From an uncultured Eubacteriales bacterium (lineage in GTDB: Bacteria > Bacillota > Clostridia > Peptostreptococcales > Anaerovoracaceae), in assembly GCA_902801255.1 (NCBI GenBank), contig CADCHO010000008.1, forward strand, positions 1 to 64,000: a stretch of DNA of 64,000 bases, written 5' to 3'. Of this stretch, positions 1 to 7,385 are shown one piece after another. Below the pieces are notes generated by a model. That model did no database searches. It was not told the DNA's origin and worked only from the letters and a program-made list of their open reading frames with translations. Each line of letters begins with the position of its first letter. Position 1 is the stretch's first letter. Position numbers and translations under genes: made by a program.

Positions 1-115
1 GGCTTCAGCCTACCACAGCACTTTGCTTTTGCAAAAGTAGTCGCGACGGTTTTTCTTCAAATTTTTGCTTCAACTCAACAATTACTTTTGCAATTTACTC
101 ACAAATTAGTAAATT
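1..115. repeat. Intergenic region with a repeated word in both orientations
   Basis: No gene is visible here. The word ACTTTTGCAA occurs forward at about 84-93 and reversed (TTGCAAAAGT) at about 29-38. A degenerate forward copy, ACTTTGC, lies at 21-27, so 21-38 can form a short hairpin. The string AGCCTACCAC at 7-16 recurs in the hairpin region near 47.24 kb. The left side is cut by the window edge, so the full element cannot be judged. Confidence 0.35.
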
Positions 116-136
116 AGCGCCTTTTGGCGCTTTTTT
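116..136 (+). terminator. Rho-independent terminator
   Basis: GCGCC (117-121), a TTTT loop and GGCGC (126-130) are followed directly by six T. This is a compact intrinsic terminator, probably ending a transcript that starts left of the window. Confidence 0.8.
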
Positions 137-244
137 AGTGGGCGTTTTTCGGTACACATGCTTCTGTAAACTATAGGTGTTAGAAGCAAACAAAGGTGTT
201 CTGAAAGAAAAAAGATGCAAACTAAAAGAAAGGCGGTAGCGGAT

Positions 245-439
245 ATGGATACAACAAAAATCGAATTCATTATGGACATATTCAAGACTTTATCAACCGA
301 ACTACCGGAGCAGATGCTGTACAGAGAAGATGGAGATACGATGGAGCTTAAAACTCTTGACAGCATTGGAAACTGCCTGCCACCGGAGCTGCAGAATAGT
401 GGATGGAACCTGGTAAGCAGCCAAGCGGCAGTAGCTTAA
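245..439 (+). CDS. Small hypothetical protein (64 aa)
   Basis: I do not recognise this protein. The ATG at 245 is preferred over one at 215 because the purine-rich run AAAGGCGG lies about 8 bases upstream of it. The product is acidic, with a likely amphipathic N-terminal helix and no cysteines, signal peptide or membrane segment. The gene sits 46 bases before the HIRAN gene in the same orientation, so the two may be cotranscribed. Without homologues it could be a short orphan or a remnant. Confidence 0.4.
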   Translation: MDTTKIEFIMDIFKTLSTELPEQMLYREDGDTMELKTLDSIGNCLPPELQNSGWNLVSSQAAVA

Positions 440-485
440 GATCGGGAAGCATATAAACACACAGACAAAAATGGGGGATACAGAC

Positions 486-782
486 ATGGAAAAGATATAT
501 TTCACTATCACCGGAACATGCTTTTATTACGGGAAAGCCTTCTTCGAAAAAGACATGAAGGTAAAGCTCGTAAAAGAGCCTGATAACGAACATGACAAGG
601 AAGCAATCAAGGTGGAACTCGAAGGACTTGGCCTCGTGGGTTATGTAGCCAACAGCCCAAACACTGTAGTAGGGGAAAGCTGCAGTGCAGGCAGGCTCTA
701 CGACAAGATCGAAGATACAGCAGAAGGAACAGTTCTCTATAATGTTGACGGTGGAGTACTTTGCTATATCGAAAAAGAATAA
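486..782 (+). CDS. HIRAN-domain protein (98 aa)
   Basis: Nearly the whole protein is one HIRAN-like domain. The N-terminal part has GTCFYYG, followed by KLVKEPDNEHDKEAIKV and GLGLVGYVANS, which match the family pattern of a G-x-x-F-Y-x-G strand, an EPDNxxDxxAI motif and a VGYV strand. HIRAN domains bind DNA ends (for example the 3' end at stalled forks in HLTF) and often accompany helicases or nucleases; here the domain stands alone. The ATG at 486 is chosen because GGGGGA lies 7 bases upstream; another ATG at 471 lacks this. A terminator follows directly. Confidence 0.7.
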   Translation: MEKIYFTITGTCFYYGKAFFEKDMKVKLVKEPDNEHDKEAIKVELEGLGLVGYVANSPNTVVGESCSAGRLYDKIEDTAEGTVLYNVDGGVLCYIEKE

Positions 783-804
783 ACAGATAACTCCTCTATA
801 GTCT

Positions 805-856
805 GGAGCCCGGCATCATAAATATTCAGAAGTCCTCGCCGGGCTCCGGCTTTTTC
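805..856 (+). terminator. Rho-independent terminator after the HIRAN gene
   Basis: GGAGCCCGGC (805-814) pairs perfectly with GCCGGGCTCC (838-847), and GGCTTTTTC follows. The loop is 23 bases. Confidence 0.7.
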
Positions 857-893
857 GGGCTTTAAATTCCTGATAAATGACTCCGCATAAGAG

Positions 894-899
894 TATAAT
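894..899 (+). promoter_or_regulatory. Candidate -10 box for the zinc-ribbon membrane protein
   Basis: TATAAT lies 27 bases upstream of the ATG at 926 and just after the terminator. The -35 region is poor (TGATAA at 871-876, spacer 17), so the promoter call rests on the -10 box and its position. Confidence 0.35.
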
Positions 900-925
900 T
901 AAAAACAATTGGAGGTTCTGCATAA

Positions 926-1219
926 ATGAAATTCTTTCTTGATCTGATACTGGTGTTATTGGGACTCACTATCGGATGCATGTTTCTTCCCGCGTTGATT
1001 GGGATATTTGCCGGTATCCTGAAATTCGAGAATGGAAACATATTTAGGGGAATCGTTGCAATAATCATAGGTCTTGCGGTCCAGGGACTCTTTTTCCTAT
1101 ATATTTTCCAGGGCAGCGGTGTAGGTTTCGGCGGCTCTGAAGAAGATGAAGAGTGCCCGTATTGTGGAAGCGGAGACACCGATGGTAATCATTGCTACAC
1201 ATGCGATGATGATTTCTAA
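926..1219 (+). CDS. Two-helix membrane protein with C-terminal zinc ribbon (97 aa)
   Basis: Two hydrophobic segments (about residues 3-34 and 43-65) are followed by a glycine/glutamate linker and CPYCG...CYTCDDDF, a four-cysteine zinc-ribbon end that should lie in the cytoplasm. GGAGG precedes the ATG by about 10 bases. I recognise no named family; such membrane-plus-zinc-ribbon proteins are common in Clostridia and their function is unknown. The last eight or so codons with the stop are repeated in altered form about 795 bases downstream, beyond the 65-bp repeat array. Confidence 0.65.
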   Translation: MKFFLDLILVLLGLTIGCMFLPALIGIFAGILKFENGNIFRGIVAIIIGLAVQGLFFLYIFQGSGVGFGGSEEDEECPYCGSGDTDGNHCYTCDDDF

Positions 1220-1261
1220 TGGTAGACAGAGCAAATCATTCTGCTTTATCTGGAACAAGTT

Positions 1262-1303
1262 AAAAACGCCCATCCTTCTGTATAAATAAAGGGCGTTTTT
1301 TTT
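1262..1303 (+). terminator. Rho-independent terminator
   Basis: AAAAACGCCC (1262-1271) pairs with GGGCGTTTTT (1291-1300) and the T run continues to 1303. It ends the transcript of the zinc-ribbon gene before the repeat array. Confidence 0.8.
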
Positions 1304-1420
1304 AGTGCACTTTGTTTAACACAATATAAGCGAATCACATCATCAGCTCTATAGAAAGGAATCGGTATATCCGGTCCTTTTTCTGTGCTGTTTTCGTATA
1401 CACAGACAAGTGAAAAAGGA

Positions 1421-1920
1421 CTTCCGTCCCAAACACCGAAAAGTGGCCTCTGGGACGGAAGTCAACAGCCATACAAGTAGTGAAACTTCCGTCCCAAACG
1501 CCGAAAAGTGGCCTCTGGGACGGAAGTCAGCAAGCATACGGGGAGTGAAACTTCCGTCCCAAACACCGAAAAGTGGCCTCTGGAACGGAAGTCAACAGGT
1601 ATACGGGTAGTGAAACTTCCGTCCCAAACGCTGAAAACAGGCCTCCGGGACGGAAGTCAGCAAACATACGGGTAGTGAAACTTCCGTCCCAAACGCCGAA
1701 AACAGGCTTCTGGGACGGAAGTCAGAAAGCATATGGGGAGTGAAACTTCCGTCCCAAACGCCGAAAAGTGGCCTCTGGGACGGAAGTCAGCAAACATATA
1801 GGTAGTGAAACTTCCGTCCCAAACACCGAAAAGTGGCCTCTGGGACGGAAGTCAGCAAGCATATGGGGAGTGAAACTTCCGTCTCAAATGCCGAAAACAG
1901 GCCTCCGGGACGGAAGTCAG
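1421..1920. repeat. Array of eight 65-bp palindromic (hairpin) repeats
   Basis: The start of the word CTTCCGTCCC occurs at 1421, 1486, 1551, 1616, 1681, 1746, 1811 and 1876, a spacing of exactly 65 in every case. Within a unit, ACTTCCGTCCCA is followed about 19 bases later by TGGGACGGAAGT, a perfect 12-bp inverted repeat; a few units carry one mismatch. The loop also varies in paired fashion: GCC-GAAAAGT-GGC, GCC-GAAAACA-GGC and CTG-AAAA-CAG. The 24 or so bases between hairpins are similar from unit to unit, unlike CRISPR spacers. Because 65 is not a multiple of three, open frames through the array change frame in each unit, so it is not a coding repeat. No gene lies between 1219 and 2071. 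Confidence 0.9.
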
Positions 1921-1988
1921 CTGAATAAGATGAATATTTACCTATACATATTAAAGCTAAAAAACAATAGGGGATTTAAGAGGTTACT

Positions 1989-2016
1989 TTATACGTGCGA
2001 TGATGACTTCTGATGG
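1989..2016 (+). repeat. Degenerate copy of the zinc-ribbon gene's 3' end
   Basis: TGCGATGATGACTTCTGATG, within 1989-2016, matches the end of the 926-1219 gene (1195-1222) with only a few changes. Both encode a Y-T-C-D-D-D-F-stop ending. The similarity fades upstream of about 1989. The repeat array lies between the two copies, so the array may have been inserted into, or duplicated together with, the end of that gene. Confidence 0.6.
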
Positions 2017-2022
2017 TATAAT
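2017..2022 (+). promoter_or_regulatory. Candidate -10 box upstream of ygjV
   Basis: TATAAT lies directly after the duplicated gene tail and 48 bases upstream of the ygjV ATG. No good -35 box is visible. Confidence 0.3.
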
Positions 2023-2070
2023 AAATCCAACGCGTAGAAGGAGTGAACGCATAGCAGGAATCAAATACTT

Positions 2071-2601
2071 ATGAGTGAGCTTGCTATTCAGGCGATCGGG
2101 TTCGTTGGAGTTGCGTTCTTCATCGCCTCATATCAGATAAAATCGAATAGGGCGCTGTTCCTGTGTCAGATGATTGGCTGCCTCATCTTTTGTGTGCAGT
2201 TTTTCATTATGGGCGCATATACCGGAGCGGTCAGCCTTATTATCAATATCATAAGAAACCTGCTCCTTGTTAAGAGAAAAGACTGGAAGTGGGTGGAGCG
2301 CAAATCAACGATGCTGGTCATACTGGCACTGCTGACCGCGATGACCATATACACCTGGGAAGGCGTCATTAGTCTGCTGCCGTTTATCATGGTCGCGGTG
2401 ACAACGATAGGATACTGGAGCAACAACGCGCAGAAAATAAGGCTCTCGCAGTTCATCGGTTCTCCGTGCGTGCTCCTTTATGACATACTTATAAGATCAT
2501 GGGGCGGAGTTCTTAACGAGACAATAACACTTTTATCGATTATTATTTCTGTGATACGATTTGGTTGGAAAAACATGGGCAAGCCGGATTCAGACTTTTA
2601 A
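2071..2601 (+). CDS. ygjV: YgjV family inner membrane protein (176 aa)
   Basis: This is a hydrophobic protein with about six membrane segments. It has the family's N-terminal G-F-x-G-V-A-F-F-I-x-S-Y-Q pattern, the N-R-x-L-F-x-x-Q motif near residue 28 and FIMGAYTGA near residue 47. Its length fits the bacterial YgjV (Imp-YgjV) family. The molecular function of that family is not established; a transport-like role is only inferred from topology. AGGAA lies about 10 bases before the ATG. The 3' end overlaps the decayed thioesterase frame. Confidence 0.75.
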   Translation: MSELAIQAIGFVGVAFFIASYQIKSNRALFLCQMIGCLIFCVQFFIMGAYTGAVSLIINIIRNLLLVKRKDWKWVERKSTMLVILALLTAMTIYTWEGVISLLPFIMVAVTTIGYWSNNAQKIRLSQFIGSPCVLLYDILIRSWGGVLNETITLLSIIISVIRFGWKNMGKPDSDF

Positions 2602-2863
2602 GGAAATGGGCTTTACTCACCACTCAAATTACGTGAGGTGGATGGAAGAAGCTCGGGTCGCTTTTATGGACCAGGTAGGGTGGAGCTACCAGAAGTTTGA
2701 GGATGAAGGGCTGATCTCGCCTGTAACAGCGATCGAGTGCAAGTTCAAACACAGCACTACATTCCCGGACAAGGTGTACATCGAAGTGTTGGTAGATGAG
2801 TGCCGCGGGATCAAACTCAGGCTGAAGTACATCATGACAAATGAGGACGGAACCGGCGAATAG
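2561..2863 (+). pseudogene. Decayed acyl-CoA thioesterase (4HBT hotdog) fragment
   Basis: The frame encodes MGFTHHSNYVRWMEEARVAF, the signature start of a YbgC/4HBT thioesterase, followed by the expected ISPVTAIECKFKHSTTFPD segment. The usual N-terminal RVQYYETD strand is reduced to R-I-Q-T-F-K-E, and the frame begins with a TTG inside ygjV. The C-terminus stops at Y-I-M-T-N-E-D-G-T-G-E, about 35 residues short of the family end. Loss at both ends makes a working hotdog enzyme unlikely. If translated, it would give a roughly 85-100 residue partial domain. Confidence 0.65.
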
Positions 2864-2882
2864 ATAGAAAAAGGGGGGACTT

Positions 2883-3446
2883 ATGAAATTCCATTATGCA
2901 GGTAAATACAGCGGAAATCCGGACGATATCCCGTGCCTGGAGCACGAGCCGGGAGCAGTGCAGTTCAAGGAGGCTGAGGATCCAAAGCAGCTCAGCACAA
3001 TAATGACCTTGCTTTCGGTCGCAATATTTATCTTTTTCTTTATACTGTCGTGCATCAGAGCCCGGGATATTATCTTCAGCTATGTAGGAGTAGTTCTGTA
3101 TATTCTGACGATAGTTCCGCATGAGTTTCTGCATGCGATATGCTTCAAGGATGATGTATATATGTTTCATGATCTGAAGCATGGGATGCTGTTCATAGCG
3201 GGACCGGAGCGGATGAGCAAGGGCCATTTCATATTCAAATCCCTGCTCCCGAGCATTGTGCTGGGATTTATCCCGTTCATCATATTCTGGATCAATCCGA
3301 AACTGGTTGTGCTGGCAACATTGGGCACACTTGGCATAGCAACTGCTGCAGGCGATTTCTATAACGTGCGTAATACATTGCGTCAGGTACCGAATGGAGC
3401 CAGGGTATATCAGCACAAGTACAATACATATTGGTATATGCCTTAA
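2883..3446 (+). CDS. DUF3267 putative membrane zinc metalloprotease (187 aa)
   Basis: Four or so membrane segments surround the zincin motif HEFLHA (about residues 80-85, after I-V-P), which is the HExxH signature of DUF3267 proteins. The family is predicted to be integral membrane metallopeptidases; substrates are unknown. GGGGGGAC lies 5 bases before the ATG. The gene follows the thioesterase remnant by 19 bases and precedes the secreted protease by 56 bases. Confidence 0.7.
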   Translation: MKFHYAGKYSGNPDDIPCLEHEPGAVQFKEAEDPKQLSTIMTLLSVAIFIFFFILSCIRARDIIFSYVGVVLYILTIVPHEFLHAICFKDDVYMFHDLKHGMLFIAGPERMSKGHFIFKSLLPSIVLGFIPFIIFWINPKLVVLATLGTLGIATAAGDFYNVRNTLRQVPNGARVYQHKYNTYWYMP

Positions 3447-3502
3447 GGTATGCGCTTTTGATCCTGCCGGCAGATACAGGACAGCGCGTGAAATGATCTG
3501 AA

Positions 3503-5992
3503 ATGAAAAAGAAAACGAAAACGAACAAAATTATAAAACGGATCGTTACGGCAGCGTGCGTAGTTACATGCATGCTGGCACCGGCGTACCCGGCATACGG
3601 TGCGGGAGCAGAGGAGGACATCCCGAAAACCCAGAGCAATAAGATTGCCTCTGAGATCGCAGACCAGTTTTCTGATCCATCGAATGATCCGTTCGACTAC
3701 ACTCAGAAATCGGCAAAGAAAAAAGCAGTCAGGGCTGCGAAAGATCTGCCGGAGACTTTTGATCTGCGTAATGTGGATGGGAAAAGCTATGTTACGTCCG
3801 TCAAAAATCAGTACCCGTTCGGCAGCTGCTGGGGTTTTGCGGCAATTGCTTCTGCGGAGACCAGCATTCTGGGCGATCCTGAGAACCTCACGTCCCTGAC
3901 AGCGGATACCATGGATCTCTCCGAAAAGCATCTGGTGTATTTTGCGCGAACGCCGATTGACGACCCTGCGAATCCACAAAACGGAGAAGGCGGTCTTGGA
4001 GGCAAAACAGCCGCAGAACGCTGTGATCAGGGCGGCGAAGCTCTGATCGCAACCAGCCTTTTTTCATCAGGCGTCGGTCCTGTTCTGGAGAGCGAGGATG
4101 AAACGCTCCTTTACAAAGGCAAGAATGGAACCATACAGAAAGAGCTGATCGACGGCAAATTGCAGAACTTCTGCTACAGCAAAAATGACGACTGGTCAAT
4201 TCCGGAGTCCATGCGCTTCAAACAATCCTTTGCACTGCACGAATCATACATGCTTCCTTCCCCGGCGGATATTGAAGTGGGAGATGACGGCAATATCTAT
4301 CACTACAACGAGGCTGCCACGGTGGCGATTAAGGAGCAGCTTATGCAGAAGCGTGCAGTAGAGATCTCCTATTGGTCCGACACCTACTTGCCGGGACAGG
4401 TAGAAACCGGTAACTATATCAACAGCGATTTTGCTCACTATACCTACGATTTCATGGGGCCGGGTCATGCGGTCTGCGTGGTAGGATGGGATGACAATTA
4501 CCCGAAGGAGAATTTCCGGCATAAGGTTGGCGAACTGGATGAAGAGGAATCGTATAAAATGACTACTCCTCAGGGAGATGGTGCATGGCTTGTGAAGAAC
4601 AGCTGGGGTTCCGAAGAAGAGGAATTCCCAAACCGCGGCGAAGGTAACTGGGGCATCGTGGATCCGAAAACCGGCAAACACAACGGCTACTTCTGGCTGT
4701 CTTACTACGACACCACTATCTCTACACCGGAAGCGCTCGATTTCGAGAAAACAGATGAAAATGTGACAGTGATAACGGATCAGTACGACCTTATGCCTAT
4801 CTGCGAGATCCACGCAGCGAACGTAAAAGACACCGTGCGTACGGCGAACGTATTTAAGGCAGACGTGTGCGAAGAACTGCAGCAGGTTTCCTGCCAGACA
4901 TCCTATCCTGACACGGAGGTGACCTTTGATGTATATCTTCTGCAGGAGGGTTTCAATACACCGGTGGACGGCAAGCTCATGGACAGCGTGACGAAAACCT
5001 TTGATTATGGTGGTTTCCATAAAGTCAAGCTGGAACACCCATTCACGGTCATGAAAGGGCAGTCCTACGCTATTGTCGTAACGCAGAAAACGCCGGAAGG
5101 GAAATATGCAGTAAACGTGCAGACAATTGCCAAGGCAGACGACGATGTGCTCGGCGGAATAGGCGTCATCAATGAGAAGGAAAGCTTCCTTATGATGGGC
5201 AGCAAATGGGAGGATTTCAGCAGCAAAAGCCTGCAGGCCTCACTGCTCGAAAAGGCTCCTAAGGCCTCTAATGATACAGACGACATGGCAATCGACAACT
5301 TCCCGATCAAAGGTTTTGCCGTACAGAAGCCGGATCTGCGCATGTATCTGACGATCGACAATGCTCTGGAACCGCCAATGCCGGGAATGGAAGAAACACC
5401 TGTAAACCTGCTGCTGAGCTTTGAGGGTGAAGCAGATGCCGGAGGTCCGGAGAATCTGAACATCGAATGGACTCTCGACGAAGGCGCAGAAAAACTGTTC
5501 ACGTTCAAGGACGGCAGAACTGCAGAACGCAAGATCATCTGCCCGAAAAAGTCCGGCAGAGCCAATCTGACGGTGAAAGTGGATGGCGTCGGAACACTGA
5601 TCTATCCAATCAGGATAACCATACCGCGTCTCAACATCGAGGAAGTGAAAACGGACAGAAAGTCACTGAAAGTGACGGTAGAGGATATCAAATACACAGG
5701 AGTCAGTAATTACCAGCTTGCATACCGCCTCAAGGGCACAAAGAAGTGGAAAACGAAATCGTTCAGTTCTGATTCCACCGAACTTAAACTGACTGGTATT
5801 AAGAACGGGGAACAGTATGAGATTGCGGCACGTGCATGGATTAAGGACGCATACGGCAAGTATTGCGGAAAATACAGTGATATCGAATTGAGCGACGTGG
5901 TCGGTCTGGCGAATACGCTGAACGTCAAAGGCCTGACTGAGGGCGCCAATATAGTGAAAGACATAGCCGAAGAAACCGGAGGTATATCTTGA
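3503..5992 (+). CDS. Secreted papain-family (C1A) cysteine protease with C-terminal fibronectin type III domain (829 aa)
   Basis: A basic N-terminus and a hydrophobic stretch ending near A-Y-G-A (residues 12-35) form a Sec signal peptide. The peptidase domain starts at P-E-T-F-D-L-R. It has Gln103 and the catalytic Cys109 in NQYPFGSCWGF, His322 in GPGHAVCVVGW and Asn366 in VKNSWG, so all papain catalytic positions are present. A beta-rich region follows (about residues 410-630), of the kind found after bacterial C1 domains. A fibronectin type III-like domain lies near residues 712-800 and the end is short and helical. No LPxTG anchor is seen, so the protein is probably released or held non-covalently. 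The ribosome binding site is weak. The next gene starts inside its stop codon. Confidence 0.85.
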   Translation: MKKKTKTNKIIKRIVTAACVVTCMLAPAYPAYGAGAEEDIPKTQSNKIASEIADQFSDPSNDPFDYTQKSAKKKAVRAAKDLPETFDLRNVDGKSYVTSVKNQYPFGSCWGFAAIASAETSILGDPENLTSLTADTMDLSEKHLVYFARTPIDDPANPQNGEGGLGGKTAAERCDQGGEALIATSLFSSGVGPVLESEDETLLYKGKNGTIQKELIDGKLQNFCYSKNDDWSIPESMRFKQSFALHESYMLPSPADIEVGDDGNIYHYNEAATVAIKEQLMQKRAVEISYWSDTYLPGQVETGNYINSDFAHYTYDFMGPGHAVCVVGWDDNYPKENFRHKVGELDEEESYKMTTPQGDGAWLVKNSWGSEEEEFPNRGEGNWGIVDPKTGKHNGYFWLSYYDTTISTPEALDFEKTDENVTVITDQYDLMPICEIHAANVKDTVRTANVFKADVCEELQQVSCQTSYPDTEVTFDVYLLQEGFNTPVDGKLMDSVTKTFDYGGFHKVKLEHPFTVMKGQSYAIVVTQKTPEGKYAVNVQTIAKADDDVLGGIGVINEKESFLMMGSKWEDFSSKSLQASLLEKAPKASNDTDDMAIDNFPIKGFAVQKPDLRMYLTIDNALEPPMPGMEETPVNLLLSFEGEADAGGPENLNIEWTLDEGAEKLFTFKDGRTAERKIICPKKSGRANLTVKVDGVGTLIYPIRITIPRLNIEEVKTDRKSLKVTVEDIKYTGVSNYQLAYRLKGTKKWKTKSFSSDSTELKLTGIKNGEQYEIAARAWIKDAYGKYCGKYSDIELSDVVGLANTLNVKGLTEGANIVKDIAEETGGIS

Positions 5993-7104
5993 AGAACGGA
6001 ACAAAAACAATTTTGCTGCTGCTGTTAGCAGTGTGCCTGGCGGCAGGCGGCTTCCTGGCGGGGAGATCCGCGGGGCGTGATCAGGTCATCAAAGAGAATG
6101 ATGCTCTGCATGCGGCCAACAGGAGCAGTGTAGAGAAAATGAACGTTGAGGAAGGTCCGGTATATGTCATAGGGCATAAGAGCCCTGATTCGGATACCGT
6201 ATGCAGTGCCATTGCATATGCGAGACTCCTCAATCTGCTTGGGGTCGAGGCAGAAGCAAGGATCACAGAGGATGTGAGCAACGAAACAGAGTTCATTCTG
6301 AGCGAGGCAGGCGTGGAAATTCCGCCTGTTCTGGAAGATGCCTCGGGAGAAGACATCTTCCTTGTAGACCACAGTGAATACGCACAGGCTGCAGAGGGCA
6401 TGAAAGACGCGCATATTGTGGGTGTACTTGATCATCATGGAGTAGGCAGCGTAAATACCGGACATCAGCTGGTGTACGAGGCGAAACCGATTGGTGCTAC
6501 TGCTACCATCGTGTGGCTTGACTATCAGAATTACGGCTTCGAAATCGACAAGAGCACAGCGCACATTTTGCTTGGAGCGATCCTTTCGGATACTAATGGT
6601 TTTAACGGATCAACTACTACAGAAGCGGACAAACAGGCAGCAGCTGATCTGGCAAAGATCGCCGGGGTCACTGATACCGAGGGACTCGCAAAGAAGATCC
6701 ATCTGGAAGCGCTCTCGTATGAAGGATTCAGCGACGAAGAGATACTGTTCTCTGACTATAAAGAATATGAGGCCTCGGGAGTCAAATACGGCATTGGCCT
6801 TGTTAACGCTTACGATGAGGAAACCGCTGCAGACCTGGCAAAGCGTATGAAGGCTGTGATGGCGGAGGGCTCTAAGAAAGTGGATGTGGATATGCTGTAT
6901 GCATCAGTCGGGATCCGCGAGGGTGATGTGAAGATCGATTATATAGTTCCGCTCGACGGACAGTCTGAAGAGACCTTCAAGGCAGCATTCCCTAATTATG
7001 ATGAATATAACGGGACCGCGTATATATTCAGATCCGGGCTTGGGAGAAAGACTAAGTTTGTTCCGGGAATGACGGATTTCCTTGTAGCGCACCCACACGA
7101 GTAA
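5989..7104 (+). CDS. Membrane-anchored DHH-family protein, family II inorganic pyrophosphatase-like (371 aa)
   Basis: The TTG start at 5989 overlaps the protease stop (TTGA) and has GGAGG seven bases upstream, which decides the start. Residues 6-26 form a signal anchor (L-L-L-L-L-A-V-C-L-A-A-G-G). After that the protein reads like a manganese-dependent family II pyrophosphatase: GHKSPDSDTV (residues 62-71), LVDHSEY, LDHHG, and the C-terminal DHHA2-type region ending in R-S-G-L-G-R-K. Family II enzymes are normally cytoplasmic and begin near this GHxxPDxD motif. The N-terminal anchor would place the catalytic domain outside the membrane, which is unusual. Translational coupling to a secreted protease fits export. 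Confidence 0.75.
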   Translation: MKNGTKTILLLLLAVCLAAGGFLAGRSAGRDQVIKENDALHAANRSSVEKMNVEEGPVYVIGHKSPDSDTVCSAIAYARLLNLLGVEAEARITEDVSNETEFILSEAGVEIPPVLEDASGEDIFLVDHSEYAQAAEGMKDAHIVGVLDHHGVGSVNTGHQLVYEAKPIGATATIVWLDYQNYGFEIDKSTAHILLGAILSDTNGFNGSTTTEADKQAAADLAKIAGVTDTEGLAKKIHLEALSYEGFSDEEILFSDYKEYEASGVKYGIGLVNAYDEETAADLAKRMKAVMAEGSKKVDVDMLYASVGIREGDVKIDYIVPLDGQSEETFKAAFPNYDEYNGTAYIFRSGLGRKTKFVPGMTDFLVAHPHE

Positions 7105-7135
7105 AAATGTAAAATAACACTTTGGCAACTATAAC

Positions 7136-7174
7136 GCCCATCGATTCAACGGAAATCGATGGGCTCTTTGTTTT
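7136..7174 (+). terminator. Rho-independent terminator
   Basis: GCCCATCGATT (7136-7146) and AATCGATGGGC (7154-7164) form an 11-bp stem with a 7-base loop, followed by TCTTTGTTTT. Confidence 0.85.
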
Positions 7175-7215
7175 AAGTGTCCCGAATTTCACCCAGCCAG
7201 CGAGGCGCAAATAAG

Positions 7216-7285
7216 TATAATCAAGGTACAACTTAATACGCGGGAGCCCGGAAATAGATAGTGAAGTACCCGGCCCGGGCTCCCG
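7216..7285 (+). promoter_or_regulatory. Candidate -10 box and GC-rich hairpin upstream of the ADP-ribosylglycohydrolase
   Basis: TATAAT lies at 7216-7221 without a clear -35 box. It is followed by a perfect 11-bp inverted repeat, CGGGAGCCCGG (7241-7251) with CCGGGCTCCCG (7275-7285), and no T run. Farther on, ACAGTACTGT at 7335-7344 is a 10-bp palindrome that could be an operator. The hairpin may be a leader structure of the downstream mRNA. Confidence 0.3.
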
Positions 7286-7385
7286 TAATTCATTTGTCGC
7301 TTTTGATGCGACCATCTAATAGGTCAATAATGTTACAGTACTGTTGTAGGTACTGCAGATGATAAATGAAAAGGAGGGCAGGAAT

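Noticed and set aside
1421..1920. CRISPR array
   Set aside because: Repeats are 65 bp with the spacing DNA also repeated, and hairpin stems are long. No cas genes are in the window.
1410..2013. Small repetitive proteins read through the 65-bp array
   Set aside because: The period is not a multiple of three, so the frame changes each unit and no start signal is seen.
4244..5038. Long - strand frame inside the protease gene
   Set aside because: It lies opposite a clear C1A protease with a complete catalytic set and shows no protein family features of its own.
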